Shown here piece by piece: positions 1 through 11,096 of a DNA stretch of 64,000 nt. Location of the stretch: positions 22,568,001 to 22,632,000 of the forward strand of contig CM060732.1 in the NCBI GenBank assembly GCA_030704615.1. The letters run 5' to 3'. The notes under the pieces were generated by a model that saw only the letters and a program-made list of their open reading frames with translations, was not told the origin of the DNA and did no database searches. The first letter of the stretch is position 1, and every line of letters starts with the position of its first letter. The translations under genes and the position numbers were made by a program. The DNA comes from Takakia lepidozioides (Eukaryota; Streptophyta; Takakiopsida; Takakiales; Takakiaceae).

Positions 1-139
1 TCTCTTCATCAGAAACAATGGTGAATTGATCTCTTGATTCTAATACAAATTTCATGTGGAATTTCCACAAATGGAAGTTCTCACCGACAAACTTGTCAAC
101 TGTCTCAAACTCTTTGCCTGCGCCCTCTTTAGAACTCAT
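1..139 (-). pseudogene. Ty1/copia gag, N-terminal piece (runs off the left edge)
   Basis: Reading leftwards from an ATG at 139, an open frame has the look of the start of a copia gag (UBN2-type). It has an N-terminal stretch, then a 'KFVGENFHLWKFHM' core and 'LESRDQFTIVSDEE'. The pattern of an F-x-G-x-N-[FY]-x-x-W motif followed by a charged L-E-x-x-x-[LF] stretch is typical of the family. The frame is open to the window edge, so only about 46 residues can be seen. It lies about 310 bp downstream (in minus-strand sense) of a primer-binding site and LTR at 453-608, which is the normal order LTR, PBS, gag. Whether the rest of the element is intact cannot be judged. Confidence 0.6.
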
Positions 140-452
140 CTTTGCAACAGATGTACAATCTCTTCCAATCTAGATATTGAGTTAGTTATCAACCTATGCT
201 TGAAAAACTATCTCAATTCTAAACTATAATTGGACAACTATAGCTTAACTTCGTGCTAAGCATCTGACAACTAAAGCTTAACTTCTTGTTAAGCATCTGA
301 CACTTTCTTGCTAAACAGTCTAAGAATGGCTTTACTAGAATCAGACAACAAGTTCCTACGGTACAACTTCTGTGTCAACCCGTAGGCCCATAACCTATTG
401 TAGATGCCATAGCCAAAAGAAGACCAAATACACTATGATGAAAGAGTGCTTA

Positions 453-619
453 TTTCTGATACCATGTTGGAAAACCACTGGCGTGTGGTCGGGCTATGGA
501 TTGAACCTAGGACCTCCCCCATTCCGGTGGGGTGCTCTACCACTGAGCTACCCGTCCCGTTCTGTTCTCAAAGTGTCGTGCAAGGGCTATAACCTTGACA
601 CTCCAACACTCCCCCTCAA
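453..619 (-). mobile_element. Short copia-type LTR (465-608) with PBS and polypurine tract
   Basis: On the minus strand a purine-rich tract (619-609) is followed by a 144-bp segment that starts TGTTGGA and ends TCCAACA (465-608). A TGGTATCAG primer-binding site follows (464 downwards), complementary to initiator Met-tRNA. These three parts in this order are diagnostic of an LTR. It is unusually short and contains a near-complete tRNA-like sequence (487-557). It serves as the 5' LTR of the copia gag at 1-139. The polypurine tract on its other side also makes it the 3' LTR of a very short upstream unit (465-791), a TRIM-like arrangement. Confidence 0.6.
487..557 (-). other. tRNA-like sequence inside an LTR
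   Basis: On the minus strand there is a 7-bp acceptor stem with one A-A mismatch, a box A match (TAGCTCAGTGG), a five-pair anticodon stem (CCCCA/TGGGG) around a 6-nt loop, and a box B match (GGTTCAATCC) in a T arm with one mismatch. The total is 71 nt. The 6-nt anticodon loop and mismatches argue against a working tRNA, and I assign no anticodon. It fills about half of the 144-bp LTR at 465-608. It may have been captured from a tRNA gene and may serve as an internal pol III promoter; that part is inference. Confidence 0.6.
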
Positions 620-672
620 GGCATAGCCCTTATAGCTAATGCCCACCCATTCTGACCACCGCCCCAACCTTG

Positions 673-801
673 GCTCTGATACCATGTTGGAAAACCTAAG
701 TGGCATGTGTATGTCCACAAGTAATGTATCTACGTGGCATTAACATGGCCCGTGTTAACATTGAATCTACTACCACAATGTACTAACAACACTCCCACTC
801 A
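673..801 (-). mobile_element. Second short copia-type LTR (685-791) with PBS
   Basis: On the minus strand a purine-rich stretch (about 801-792) is followed by a 107-bp segment beginning TGTTG and ending CAACA (685-791). A perfect 12-nt TGGTATCAGAGC primer-binding site follows (684-673). The LTR shares only its ends with the LTR at 465-608 (both show GGTTTTCCAACA next to the PBS), so the two belong to related but different families or are strongly diverged. Between the two PBS/PPT modules only about 55 bp of internal sequence remains, with no coding capacity. Confidence 0.5.
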
Positions 802-1037
802 TTATGGCAGTCACTCCACTCACAACAGTATATGTAGCTTCTAGAAGGTGTTTTCAAATTACGGCGCGCTTAAGATGCCATCAGCACCACGACAAACACA
901 TGACAGACACATATCACGATAGCAGTCTGTACTCTCAAGTTGTCTTTGAGTCTGTATTCAGTGGCTGTGAATTGAGACTTAGTGAGAGATCTTGTGTGTC
1001 TATGGTGGTTCTCTTTTATGCTGCTCCAATTTGATTA

Positions 1038-1325
1038 AAAAATGACATGTTCTGGATTGTGCATCCGGGTGCCTACAAAATTCTGGAGGTGGTGGTCGAA
1101 ACATTCGGCTTACCGAAAGAGAAGTTGCAACCCAGCTTGGACATTTTGGACAACTTTGGCAATATGTCCAACCCGACTTGCTTGTTTGTCCTAGATGATA
1201 TGAGGAAGTGCTCCAAACGTTTGGGTGCATCTACGACAGGAGGCGGCTGCGAATGGGGTTTTCTGATAGGCCTAGGTCTAGGCTTCAACATGGAGGTGTC
1301 TCTTAGGAGTGTGCCCATTGCCTAG
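1038..1325 (+). pseudogene. Type III polyketide synthase C-terminal relic
   Basis: The frame starting at about 1038 encodes the last ~95 residues of a chalcone-synthase-like protein and ends at a normal stop. Visible are the catalytic-His context 'MFWIVHPGA', the catalytic-Asn context 'NFGNMSN', a 'TTGGG-CEWGFLIGLG' segment and the C-terminal 'LRSVP'. The N-terminal three quarters, including the Cys domain, are missing. No donor exon is found between the LTRs at about 800 and here. Similarity begins exactly at the Asn-Asp-Met-Phe-Trp stretch also present in the complete gene at 6111-7794, so this is a truncated duplicate of a paralogue. The two differ at many positions, so it is not recent. 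Confidence 0.8.
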
Positions 1326-2520
1326 TCGAGATAATCATACTTTTTCAATTTTCCAAGTTTTCGATCTGGTGATGTCCAGCTGAGAACTTTGTCTCGAGAT
1401 CAAATGTATCCGTCAATTGGCTGAACATTAAAAATTTAGGCGTGTTCATTAAAACTTAGGTATGAACTTGTGCGGACCTTATCTTCTTGAAAGCTTCTTG
1501 TGGAAGCACTAGAATAGCACTTGGTGCAATTAGGACAGCGCAAAAGAGATCAGATGGTCTCTAGAGATATGTATAGTGTTTAGTTGGGGCAAGGACCCAT
1601 ACATGTGATGATTCGAGAATTCATATAATGAAGCGACTGTCCCTGTTGCCAATCGACAATGGGTTAGATTGATTTAAGGTGTCCACATGTCCGAGCTGAA
1701 GGTTTCAGTGTTGCATTGATTTCCACATTCGCATAACATGATCTGATTCTAGATACCGAGCTCTACAGTCCCTTAAGACTATCAAATCATTCATATTCAT
1801 GAAGACCTTAAGTAAATGTATAATGTTCCTGTAGAGGGCAGTCAACTCCTGTTCACTCTACCAAACAGTCCTTAAAAAACTGCATAAATTTGAAGATTTC
1901 TGTGTCCATGAACAAATGCACAATGGAATATATTCATTAATTACTGAAGAGTACCACAGTGCAATCGACAGAAATTTTTGTTCAGTACTCTACCAAATAG
2001 TCCTTTGAAAAATGCAAAACTTCTTGGGATTTCTGTGTCTATTGATTTGTTGAGCAGATGGACACGAATATTACCAAACAACACCAAAGTGCAATGTGCC
2101 TTAGCTCACCAGGAAGACAAATGTAGACCTAGCGAGCTGGAGGCATGCACATGATCAACACACATGGGTTTCTGCAGATGAGGCACCCTTCACTGCGTAC
2201 CACAATATTCTTGCACTGCCAGCTACAGCTGTACTTAAGAAATTCAGAGGATGACACGATGACACCCAATTAATTTACTCATTTAGAATGAGCCCTGGCT
2301 TCCCTCTTGCCCGCTCTTGAGAGTTAAGTGCCGCATAGTTTTATAAAAAAGACCCAACTGGGGTGACTGTACAAATGGGTTAAATCATCCCATCGCTCAA
2401 AGAGCGGTCAAAGCTCAAGTTTGGCTCTGAATTTTGTCTGGCCTCGCCGTAATGAGTCATTAACGTAGGAGCAAACTACCTTCATGCCTTGAGGACTTCG
2501 AATTTTTTTGGCTTATGAAA
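1326..2520. other. Non-coding stretch, no gene recognised
   Basis: No frame resembles a protein. Two loosely similar segments at about 1850-1910 and 1983-2043 share phrases such as CTACCAAAYAGTCCTT and GATTTCTGTGTC, so an old tandem duplication is likely. Nothing else is supported. Confidence 0.4.
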
Positions 2521-2526
2521 TTTAAA

Positions 2527-2640
2527 ACTACCTCCATGCAGGTAGTTTTAGGATTGATTTTCTACATGAAGATAGTTGCAAAACCAAGCTGAACTACCTG
2601 CATGAGAGTAATTACAAACTACCTCCATGGAGGTAGTTAT
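2527..2640. repeat. Three short palindromes of the ACTACCTCCATG type
   Basis: Palindromes built on AACTACCTCCA and its complement occur at about 2527-2550 and, perfectly (11-bp arms), at about 2617-2638. A decayed copy lies between them at about 2592-2614. They are spaced by 20-60 bp, and each strand could form a short hairpin. Confidence 0.6.
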
Positions 2641-5640
2641 AGTCAGCGCCAACAAATGGAACCAGGGGAATGGATCCCCACACCTGCATCGCTATATCAC
2701 CATCGACCTACCTCGAGACCAGTGTTGGTCTGGTATCTAGGTTTCGCCGGGTATCAACCCGGGCATCAACCTAGGTCTCTCCTAACCTAACCTACTGTTC
2801 TCTGTTCCCGTAAACATTTGTAGTACCCTACCAAAAGGTTCTCTGGCGGCCCCCCAAACCCTAACAGGCGGCGGTTAGGGTTCTCCCTTCCCCGCCCCCT
2901 ATCAGAGCTCGACTCGTCGCTGTTCGGGTATCATGTTAATATGCACCGGGGTACTTTGTAATGTAGAGTAGAGATTTAGGGCAAGGGGCATATACTAGCT
3001 GTTTTGATTATAACAAGGACACTTTGATCTTCATTTGCGAGACACTATGGATGCAATTATGATTCAGTGTATAATTGTATGGGGGTTGGTATCCTATGAG
3101 ATGAGCAGGTTTCCTTGTGGTTTTCTTGAATGCCTTAAAAAAATTCAGCACTGCATACCAGGACCCTTATGGTATTTCCAATTAAGATACCATACCAACA
3201 CTGCTCCAGACCACAACCTCCACCCTGCCACAACCTGTCGTTTTTTTCAAGGCGAATATAGTAAGGTTCAAATTTTTGGATCTAATATGGTAGGTGTGTA
3301 GCCTCAATTAACTCGCCATAGATTACTTTTCTGGGGCCGAAATTTGTCCAATGGCAGGCCCTTGAGGGTTAAGTATCAAATCCAATTTGGACGATGATGA
3401 TGCGCTTGTCGATTTTCAACCATCCATACATTCAGCTTTGTAAATCGTGGTCGAATCAGATACTCGAACTCAAAGCAGCCCACTATCAACATGCCAGGTA
3501 CGTGAGCTGGCATCGGGTTGTGGGTATAATATGCCTCCTATCACCGGAATTATATGCCGTACTATAGTGGAAGCAAAATCTAGTATCACATGACGGACGA
3601 GAGCTTACATGTAGAAAAGGACAAAACAAACAATGCCAAACAAACTTACAGAGAACTTTGCGAAAAGTTTTATGCCTTTAAAAGCAGGCTTTCAACATTG
3701 TCCAAAAGGCTGGAGCCTGGAACAGTGTTGTGGAACTGTTCCAAATAAAAGTCCTACCCACTGCCCAGGTCCCATCCGGATGAGTTGACCTTACACGATT
3801 AAAATCATTCTCGAAATAGCTGAGTTAGTTATGCCTTCTGCTTACGAACATGCCTGTTTCTATCTTGAGCTTTGAATGCACATTATCACCTGCCACCATT
3901 ATGTACTAGTCATAATAGCAGGCTGATGCCAGGTGACAGAGGAGGTGAAGGTGACCAAAACAGATTTAAGAGGGTCCAAAAGCAGATATTCATTGCACTT
4001 GTACAGTTCCCTTCAAGTTCAACATGTTTGGGGAGTTGACTTGGCAGCCATGGGTGCTACATACCCATTCTCAGCGTTTTATTTATGAGATTTAGAAAAC
4101 AGCACTAGTGGCTACCGAGTTTTGCAGAAAAAGCCGTACTTTCTGTTCATCCACTACAATTAGGATAGAATCATCCACCTCTGTACTTTAATCTATTTAT
4201 ATCGTCCATATCTGGAAAATTCATCCATAATAAATTTTTAATTTGGAGAAGTTTCATGAGGAAACAAGGAATTTGCGACAAAATATTCAATCTTATTTCT
4301 GAGGTCGAAATCTGGCGAAAATTGGCCAATAAAAAAAAGCGCTGAATACCCAAGGGTCCACTAAACACCCTCAAGTCTATGACTGCGGGTACCCCCTGCA
4401 ACTAATTTATCCTCCAATTCCCACGTTTCCTCATCATCCAGTCAACGGTAGTGTGCTTTGCATGCCCACCAATTTGGGATCACAAAGTCTACACTGCAGG
4501 CAACAAGTCCGGACTCCGGGTCAATAACTGAACTAGACTGGGTTGACACAATCAACCTCACAGCTGTAGGTCAGCCTTCACGTTTGGGCATTTTTGGGCC
4601 GCCCTCTCGCTTCAATCTCTTTCATGAGAATAACATCCACTTACCTCTAATCTACAAATGGATGAGCCTACTGTACACTTTCAATAGTCTTAGTGGCTAA
4701 TTTTATTTTATTGGCTCCACTTCATTCTATAGAGGAGACCACGCATCGGTGTCAAAAATAGCTTAGTCCCTCTTGTGCCTTTCCCAAGTGTCACCTACTC
4801 TCCTTTGCTGGAAAAACTACTTTCATGTGCCTTCTTCAAGTAACAGCTCCCTCGGGTAACATTTTTGTTATTGAACAACTTATGAAACATAAATGGATGA
4901 ATTTTCAAATTCAATATGGATGAAAGTAGATTCCACCAGTCGTAAAGGACTGCCCAGAATTTTTCTATATGATTCAAGGTCCCTCCCCCACAGGAATATG
5001 CCTCGAAATACTCCTGCTCAAATTGGAGAAACATTCTGCAAAATTGGAGGAACATTCTACAGATTGGATGAAAATTCTGAGCCGTTCTTCACGGCCGGGA
5101 AGGCCCCTGCGGCCTTCCACGATTAATGCCCTCAGCAGGCAGCCCTTAAATCGTGGAATGCCCTTGGGCAGGGCCGTCCCCTACACATAAAGAGGAGCCA
5201 TACGAGACTAGCTGCTTGTTTTTGGAGACTGTAAACAGCTGGGTTGATCCCCTCATTGGTCCAAGAATTGGACGTGCTTATTCCATCTACAGAATATGCA
5301 GGTGCAACTTCCACAGGTAGTCAGATAGACGAAGACAGCAACTATTCTGCTTTTTAATCCACTATGCTGCAATGAAGGAAAATCAACCAAAATGTTTGTT
5401 AGACTGTGGGATAAACAAACGAGCTACAATTTCTTGAGGGGACATAAAATATCCATCAAATCTCGGCATGGAGTAGATCCTGAGTCCAAAGTTATGTCAA
5501 TCCAACAGTAAACCCTATGAAATATTAGCAAGAAGAAATGAAATAGTCACGTGGGTGGCTACTATCTTCGGGCACCCTTCTCCAATGTGAACCCGGAACC
5601 CGTGCCTGACGTCAGCCCTTGCACGGTCAGAGCGGGTTGA
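2641..5640. other. 3-kb gene-free stretch
   Basis: No coding frame with family resemblance was found. At 2850-2890 a telo-box-like AAACCCTAAC is followed by a GGTTAGGGTT. At 5095-5180 an imperfect inverted repeat has TTCCACGATTAA opposite TTAAATCGTGGAA. Both are weak features. The rest is AT-rich sequence with short unrelated open frames. Confidence 0.4.
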
Positions 5641-6027
5641 AGGCATGCTGACCCGGCTATGCGACAGGTCGCTCACCCAGCCCGGAGCGGTACACAGGTG
5701 CGAGTACTCATCAGTAGCCCTTCAGATCGCAGGCCCGCCCGGGGCCGGCTTTGGCCACGTTTGGTCAGGCTGGCCCTTTCAAGCGGCTGCACGCTCTCGT
5801 GGGAGGGTCAACCGTCCTGTTGGGAGGAGGGCGAGCGAGAGAGAGCGACTAGTCAAGGAAGAACAGCTCTCGTCTGCTGTGCATACGTTTATATAGCGCC
5901 CTTCTACTGTGGACTCTACAAGAGTGCAAAACTACCAGGGATTCCGGTCTCTATACTCGCCTGCCCATCTGCATCCCTTGCAGATCAAGAGCTGAGCCGT
6001 AAGGACCCTGATCACAGCTCCGGCAGG

Positions 6028-6039
6028 TATATATATATA
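6028..6039 (+). promoter_or_regulatory. TATA box of the polyketide synthase gene
   Basis: A run of TATATATATAT lies 72 bp upstream of the ATG at 6111. That leaves room for a transcription start around 6060-6070 and a 5' leader of about 45-50 nt. Placement relative to the gene is the main support; no start-site evidence is available. Confidence 0.55.
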
Positions 6040-6110
6040 TCTTTGAGCTGACCTGTGACTAGGTAGAGTCGAGCGAGTTCACTGCTTAGATTTCAGAAGC
6101 AGCAGGTGTA

Positions 6111-7794
6111 ATGGCGCCGAATGGGCAGATCAACGGAGAGAAGGTATATGGCGCGGGGTTCAGGGCCCAGCCGCGCGCAGAGGGGCCAGCGACAGTGATG
6201 TCTATCGGCACAGCAAACCCTCCCACAGTGCGTGAGCAGAGCACTTACCCGGACTACTACTTCGAATCCACAAACTGCAACCACAAGCCCGAGCTTAAGG
6301 CCAAGTTCAAGCGCATCTGTGAGTTCCAATCTGATGCTCACATGGGTAGACAACGCTAGGCCTGCGCACGAAACCTTTCATGAATGTGGATCATACATGT
6401 TTACGCATGTGGATTAATCCAATCAGTCAGAATTCTGGTTTTTTTCTGGTTACTAGGTCTACTTATAACCTGTCGACCGAGCATCACGAATTGAAGTGTG
6501 GACCAAGTGTGGTTCTCCTGATGAATTCAAGGTCCGAGTTGTGAGCTACTAGTTGGGGTAAAATTCACTCAGATACAGTCTGTAGGTCTCGTGGATTCAA
6601 TTTGAGGTATTTTATGATCACTTCCAAGGGCGGTTTTAAAATATTAAGTTGCGACTCTAGACTGTAAGGCCTCAAGTACAGTTTCAAGTGAGCAATATAG
6701 TAGTAACCTTGGGGTATATAGCTTGAGTATAGAGTCAGAAAGGTCAGAACAATCTTGAAGCTGAATGTGCAATTGGTTCCCCTGTGATATCAGGTGAGAA
6801 GATGCATATCAACAAACGGCATATGGTTGTTACAAAGGAGTTGCTTGAGGCGAACCCGACTTTGGGCAGCTACATGGATAATTCTCTCAATGTTCGCCAC
6901 GAAATCGTGCTTGAATGGGTCCCCAAGATGGCTAAAGAGGCATCCGAGAAGGCTATCAAGGAATGGGGCCGCCCTACATCAGAGATTACCCATATCGTGA
7001 TGGCCACTACTAGTGTGGTGAATATGCCCGGGGTTGATCTTCTTGTGGCAAATTCATTGGGCCTTTCCCCCAAAGTGAGACGCGTCATGATGTACCAGAC
7101 TGGTTGCTGGGGAGGGGCTGCTGCATTGAGAGTTGCCAAGGATCTTGCAGAGAACAATAAGGGTGCCCGCGTCCTGGTAGTCTGCAGCGAGTGTACCGCG
7201 ATATTCTTCCGAGCACCCAGCGAGGAGTATCTTGATGGTTTGGTTGGCCAAGGACTGTTTGGCGATGGTGCAGCAGCGGCCATAGTGGGATCCGATCCAA
7301 TTCCTCCAGTGGAGCGGCCGTTGTATGAAATTCAATGGGCTGGGGAGATGGTTGTGCCAGATAGTGAAGGAGCCATCGATGGACACCTTATGGAGGCTGG
7401 TATGTACTATCACCTGAAGCCAGATATCCCAAAGCTCGTCTCAAAGAGCATCGACGAGTTTGTGAGTGAAGCAAGAAAGTGGGCAGATTCCACAGAATGC
7501 AATGATATGTTCTGGGCGGTGCACCCCGGAGGTGTTGCGATCCTCAACCAAATAGAGAATCAACTGGGTTTGTCGCCAGAAAGGTTGCGGGCCAGCCGAG
7601 AAATTCTTGCAAATTACGGAAACATGGCCAGCGCATGTGTCTTGTTTGTGCTAGATCAGATTCGTAATCGGTCACTGAAGGCAGGTGCAGCAACAACAGG
7701 AGATGTAGAGGGCAAGGACTGGGGCTTGCTCATCGGCATTGGCCCGGGCCTGACAATGGAAGCTCTTGCTCTACGAAGCTTGCCTCCCTTGTAG
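6111..7794 (+). CDS. Type III polyketide synthase (chalcone synthase superfamily), two exons
   Basis: Exon 1 is 6111-6318, the intron 6319-6793 (GT...AG), and exon 2 is 6794-7794. The join splits the Cys codon of 'KRIC/EK', the conserved phase-1 intron of plant chalcone synthases. The product is 402 residues, normal for the family. Such enzymes are cytosolic homodimers that extend a CoA starter with malonyl-CoA. The catalytic Cys ('YQTGCWGG'), His ('AVHPGG') and Asn ('NYGNMA') are all present, as is the C-terminal 'GIGPG' loop. Positions that shape the pocket differ from true chalcone synthase (alfalfa numbering): Thr197 is Phe ('CTAIFF'), Phe265 is Tyr ('AGMYYHL') and Ser338 is Ala. The starter and cyclisation are therefore probably not those of naringenin chalcone formation; stilbene-carboxylate, bibenzyl or pyrone-type chemistry is possible. 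There are no frameshifts or stops. Confidence 0.93.
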
Positions 7795-10380
7795 TAGGAT
7801 TTCTCAAGTTTCCCTTAAGCCCTGAGGGACTTCATTGAAAGAGATGCCAATTACGCTTCTCGTCTTGATCTTACACTAACATAATGTGCACTTCGACAGT
7901 CATGCAACCGTAATATAACAACTGGTAGTAGGGATCTAATAGTTCCATCTCCGACGCTCCGTTAATGGAGATTATTGTACTGGTCTCACTAAGCATGTGA
8001 TCAGGGAACTCACTAACTAGTACGTCGTCAAAATTCTCTTCAGGAGGTAGTGCACTTGGTAATAAGCTTTCGCTCAAGTGACGTCATAGAAGTCGACAAT
8101 TAGAAATTGATTATATCCCCTCAACAATCTTGAGGGCTTCACGATGATCCTGGGGAAACCCGCTGATCGTACACAGAAGGTGTGGACAGGGATTTCTGAA
8201 ATGAAATGTTCACAAATTTGAACCATCTCTTAAGCTCTAGCCTTTTGATTCTTGTGGATATACATTAATGCACTGAATAGATTATTGATCATAGAGTTGA
8301 GCCCTTGTTCTTGAAAGTGGAGTGCTGTAGGGTAAAGAAAGGGCCCCACCATCGCTAGCTGTGAATTCAAGTCCAACCTTCCCGTTAGCAAACGAATTTG
8401 CCGCAGAGCAACTCTCTTTCTTATATTTTCTGAACTTCAAAGACAGGCGACTACTACATGACCGCAATCGATGGAAAAAACTGAGCAAACTACTGACAAG
8501 CATAGAATTGCAGTCAGGACATCTCCAGTAAGCTGATCTTAGGCATGAATCACAGCAAATCAAGATCAGTGCGAGCTGGCTCTATCATATAACAAAGCTT
8601 TTGAATCAGCATTGGAATGCACAGCTCAGTGCTATTCTGCCTCACACTCAAACGCTCTACAGTCGAATGCTGCTCTACTGATCTCAATGGCACTTTTTAT
8701 ATGTAGAGCTCCTCATGTGGCGCCCCAGATTTAAGGGCAACATTATGGGAAGTTCCTGATTTTATTATTCTTTAAATTTTCTTAAAGGGGAACGGATGGC
8801 CTTTGCTCAAATTGAAGAGGAAAAAATAGCCTGAAAGTGCCATGACCTGATTTTCCTTTCCCAAAAATATTCCCTCAAATGATAGGAAAAAATCTTTTTA
8901 TGAGATCTACTGAATGGCTATTCGGAAATTCCTCTGGCTAGGGTTGGGTTGGTAAATACCGAATATCATCTGATAGATGGATGACCCACTGGCATAAGCA
9001 GTGCATCATCCTCCATCCCCTGTCTTTGTGCCTCCTTTATAAAATATTATTTATGGTATTCCCCGGCAACTCTTACTATGTGGAGTCAAGAGCTTTGGTC
9101 CCAACAAGCTCTGTTTTCCATGACCCTAGACCTATACCTGCAGCATCTGGAGTAATATCAATATATGAAGCAAGACGTTTGTTTTGTTTTGTTTTGTTGG
9201 CTCTCTTGTAGAGGGAGACTCTGCAACATGTTTCAATGGAGAAAATGTGGTCAAAGGATCTTGTGTCAAGGCTCCGATTGGTGTGTTGTGCTGAGTTATG
9301 CCCCTTACTCTCACCTTCCTCTTATGTTTTGCCAAAGCAAGAGAGCCCATCGCAGTTTTAGGCTTGTTTTGTTTGTTTTGTTTTGTTTTGTAGCGTCGTT
9401 GAGATCTCAACCACGGGCCCAACGCGGTGCTTGGCCCTCTAAAGCTCCAAGTGTTTTTGGTCACTGAAAATTCGCAAAAAATAGCAAAGTGGATATATCA
9501 ATATAGAGCCTCGACAGGGGAGATTGCGAAAATAGCAAAGTGGGCTTTCCTGGAGCAATGATGGGCCCTTCATGTGGGAGATTTGGAATTTCAAGTACTT
9601 TTGGTCGCAGGATCTTCATTGCGAATGAAGTGGTTTTAGCCTAAGAAATGCGTGAAAGGAAAAAAAAAACGTTGAGGCGCCGAAGTGGCTTCGTCCACAA
9701 CCTCCCAGATGAACCGTGGGAGAGATGAAACTACGCATCAGGGTTCATTGTCCCACAGAGCGCTTTTCCTGCTCCCATGTGCTTTGCCGGCCCGGCCCAT
9801 CGGGAGAGAAGTAAGTGGGTATATGGAGAAGAGAATCAATCATATCTTTTCTAAGCTTTTCCACTTAGGGACGAATATAATCGAGCGTTGGCGATCCCCA
9901 GTGAAGCACCAAGGCTTCCGGGTTAAAATTAAAAATATTTGCTGTGATAAAGTAAAAAAAGATTTGTTTCCACTTTCTCTCATATTATATTCTGGTCCGG
10001 TAGGCTATAGCAATATTAGGAGTTTAGGACTCAGTCCTGGTGAGGTCTTCCTCCCTTTTCAAGGGCTCAGGTTCCACAATTCACTAACTAGAGTGTGTAT
10101 GTGCGTCATGGTGTAACAGGGGTTTTAATTTTTTTCCTCGTAAATAATTATAAGTAAAGTTTCCATGGCCACTATCCCCTAGTCTTAAAATAAAATAAAT
10201 AAATATGTATATAATAACTCAAATGACTTGAATTGCCATGCCATGTCATTAAAATAAATATCGATATATAAGTTTGAGTCGTTTTTGGAGTCATGGATAA
10301 AACTAGTTTTGCCACTCCATTGACACCTAACACAAACCATTGGTTTCTCCTAAAATAAGACTACAGTCGTAAGGTAGTGA
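7795..10380. other. Gene-free stretch with (GTTTT)n microsatellites
   Basis: Downstream of the polyketide synthase no further coding frame is recognisable. GTTTT-type microsatellites occur at about 9177-9200 and 9364-9394 in the same orientation. A phrase near 'AAAATAGCAAAGTGG' is repeated at about 9478 and 9529. The open frames across these repeats are not credible genes. Confidence 0.4.
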
Positions 10381-10389
10381 TTTGTAGAG

Positions 10390-10753
10390 TCATACCAAAC
10401 ATGAGTCGTAAAACACTGCACTAGGAAAAGACATGATTTCTTCTTGTGCTGCCCGTGTGGTCAAGATTGTCCGAGCCATGGACCTAGTGTTCTTGTCTTT
10501 GTAGCACTTGAGGAACTCCTTCCCATAAGAGAGATAGAAAACTCCGGCCGAAGCCGACGTAACTAAGAGCCAGTTCAGCTTGCGGTACTGCCCCATTTCG
10601 GGGGTGGGCCCTATAAGAAAACAGGTGTCCTGCGGGACACGACACCAAGTAGCCGGGGGTGTACATAGCATAGATTTGGATTCCAATTACCGTTTGTTGG
10701 TAATAATAGTTGTGAGGGATCGGAGTGTCGTGAGGTGGATTGCTTTGAAACAT
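10390..10753 (-). other. Overlapping open frames, unassigned
   Basis: Two minus-strand frames overlap here (to 10753 and to 10686). One reads like a folded protein ('YLVSCPAGHLFSYRAHP', 'AELALSYVGFGRSFLSLLWEGVP'), with aromatic and glycine-rich phrases and little low complexity. I cannot assign it to a family. It lacks a convincing start context, so it may be a relic of a transposon gene. The decayed gypsy element begins about 350 bp to the right. Confidence 0.2.
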
Positions 10754-11096
10754 TTATGAATGGGGGATGGAGATTTTGAAGTGGTTACATATAGCATTGA
10801 TATTGGCATTATGTATGCCGCCTCTAGTACCAACAGTGATGACGGTTACTGGGTTGGTGATCCAGCCTCTATGGCAAATTGCAAGGATGAGTGGAGCATA
10901 TTTTTGTCGTTTCATTGGGGTAACAATCATGACAATATGTAAATTCGATGCAGTGGATGGTGAGTTGTGGGGATGGTGTAGTGGGCCCTTCCCATAAGTA
11001 TCGACCTGTGCTGGGTGGGTATATTGATTTCAATATATCCTTAGGGTATAAGTAAATTATTTTTGTCAAATTATTTACTCTCCGGGTATAGATAAA

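Noticed and set aside
487-557. Functional tRNA gene
   Set aside because: It has a 6-nt anticodon loop, stem mismatches and a position inside an LTR.
5645-6051. Two overlapping plus-strand frames upstream of the polyketide synthase
   Set aside because: They overlap the promoter and TATA region, show no family resemblance and are Arg/Ser-rich by composition.
9132-9467. Opposed open frames of about 100 codons
   Set aside because: Both run through (GTTTT)n microsatellites; no domain is visible.
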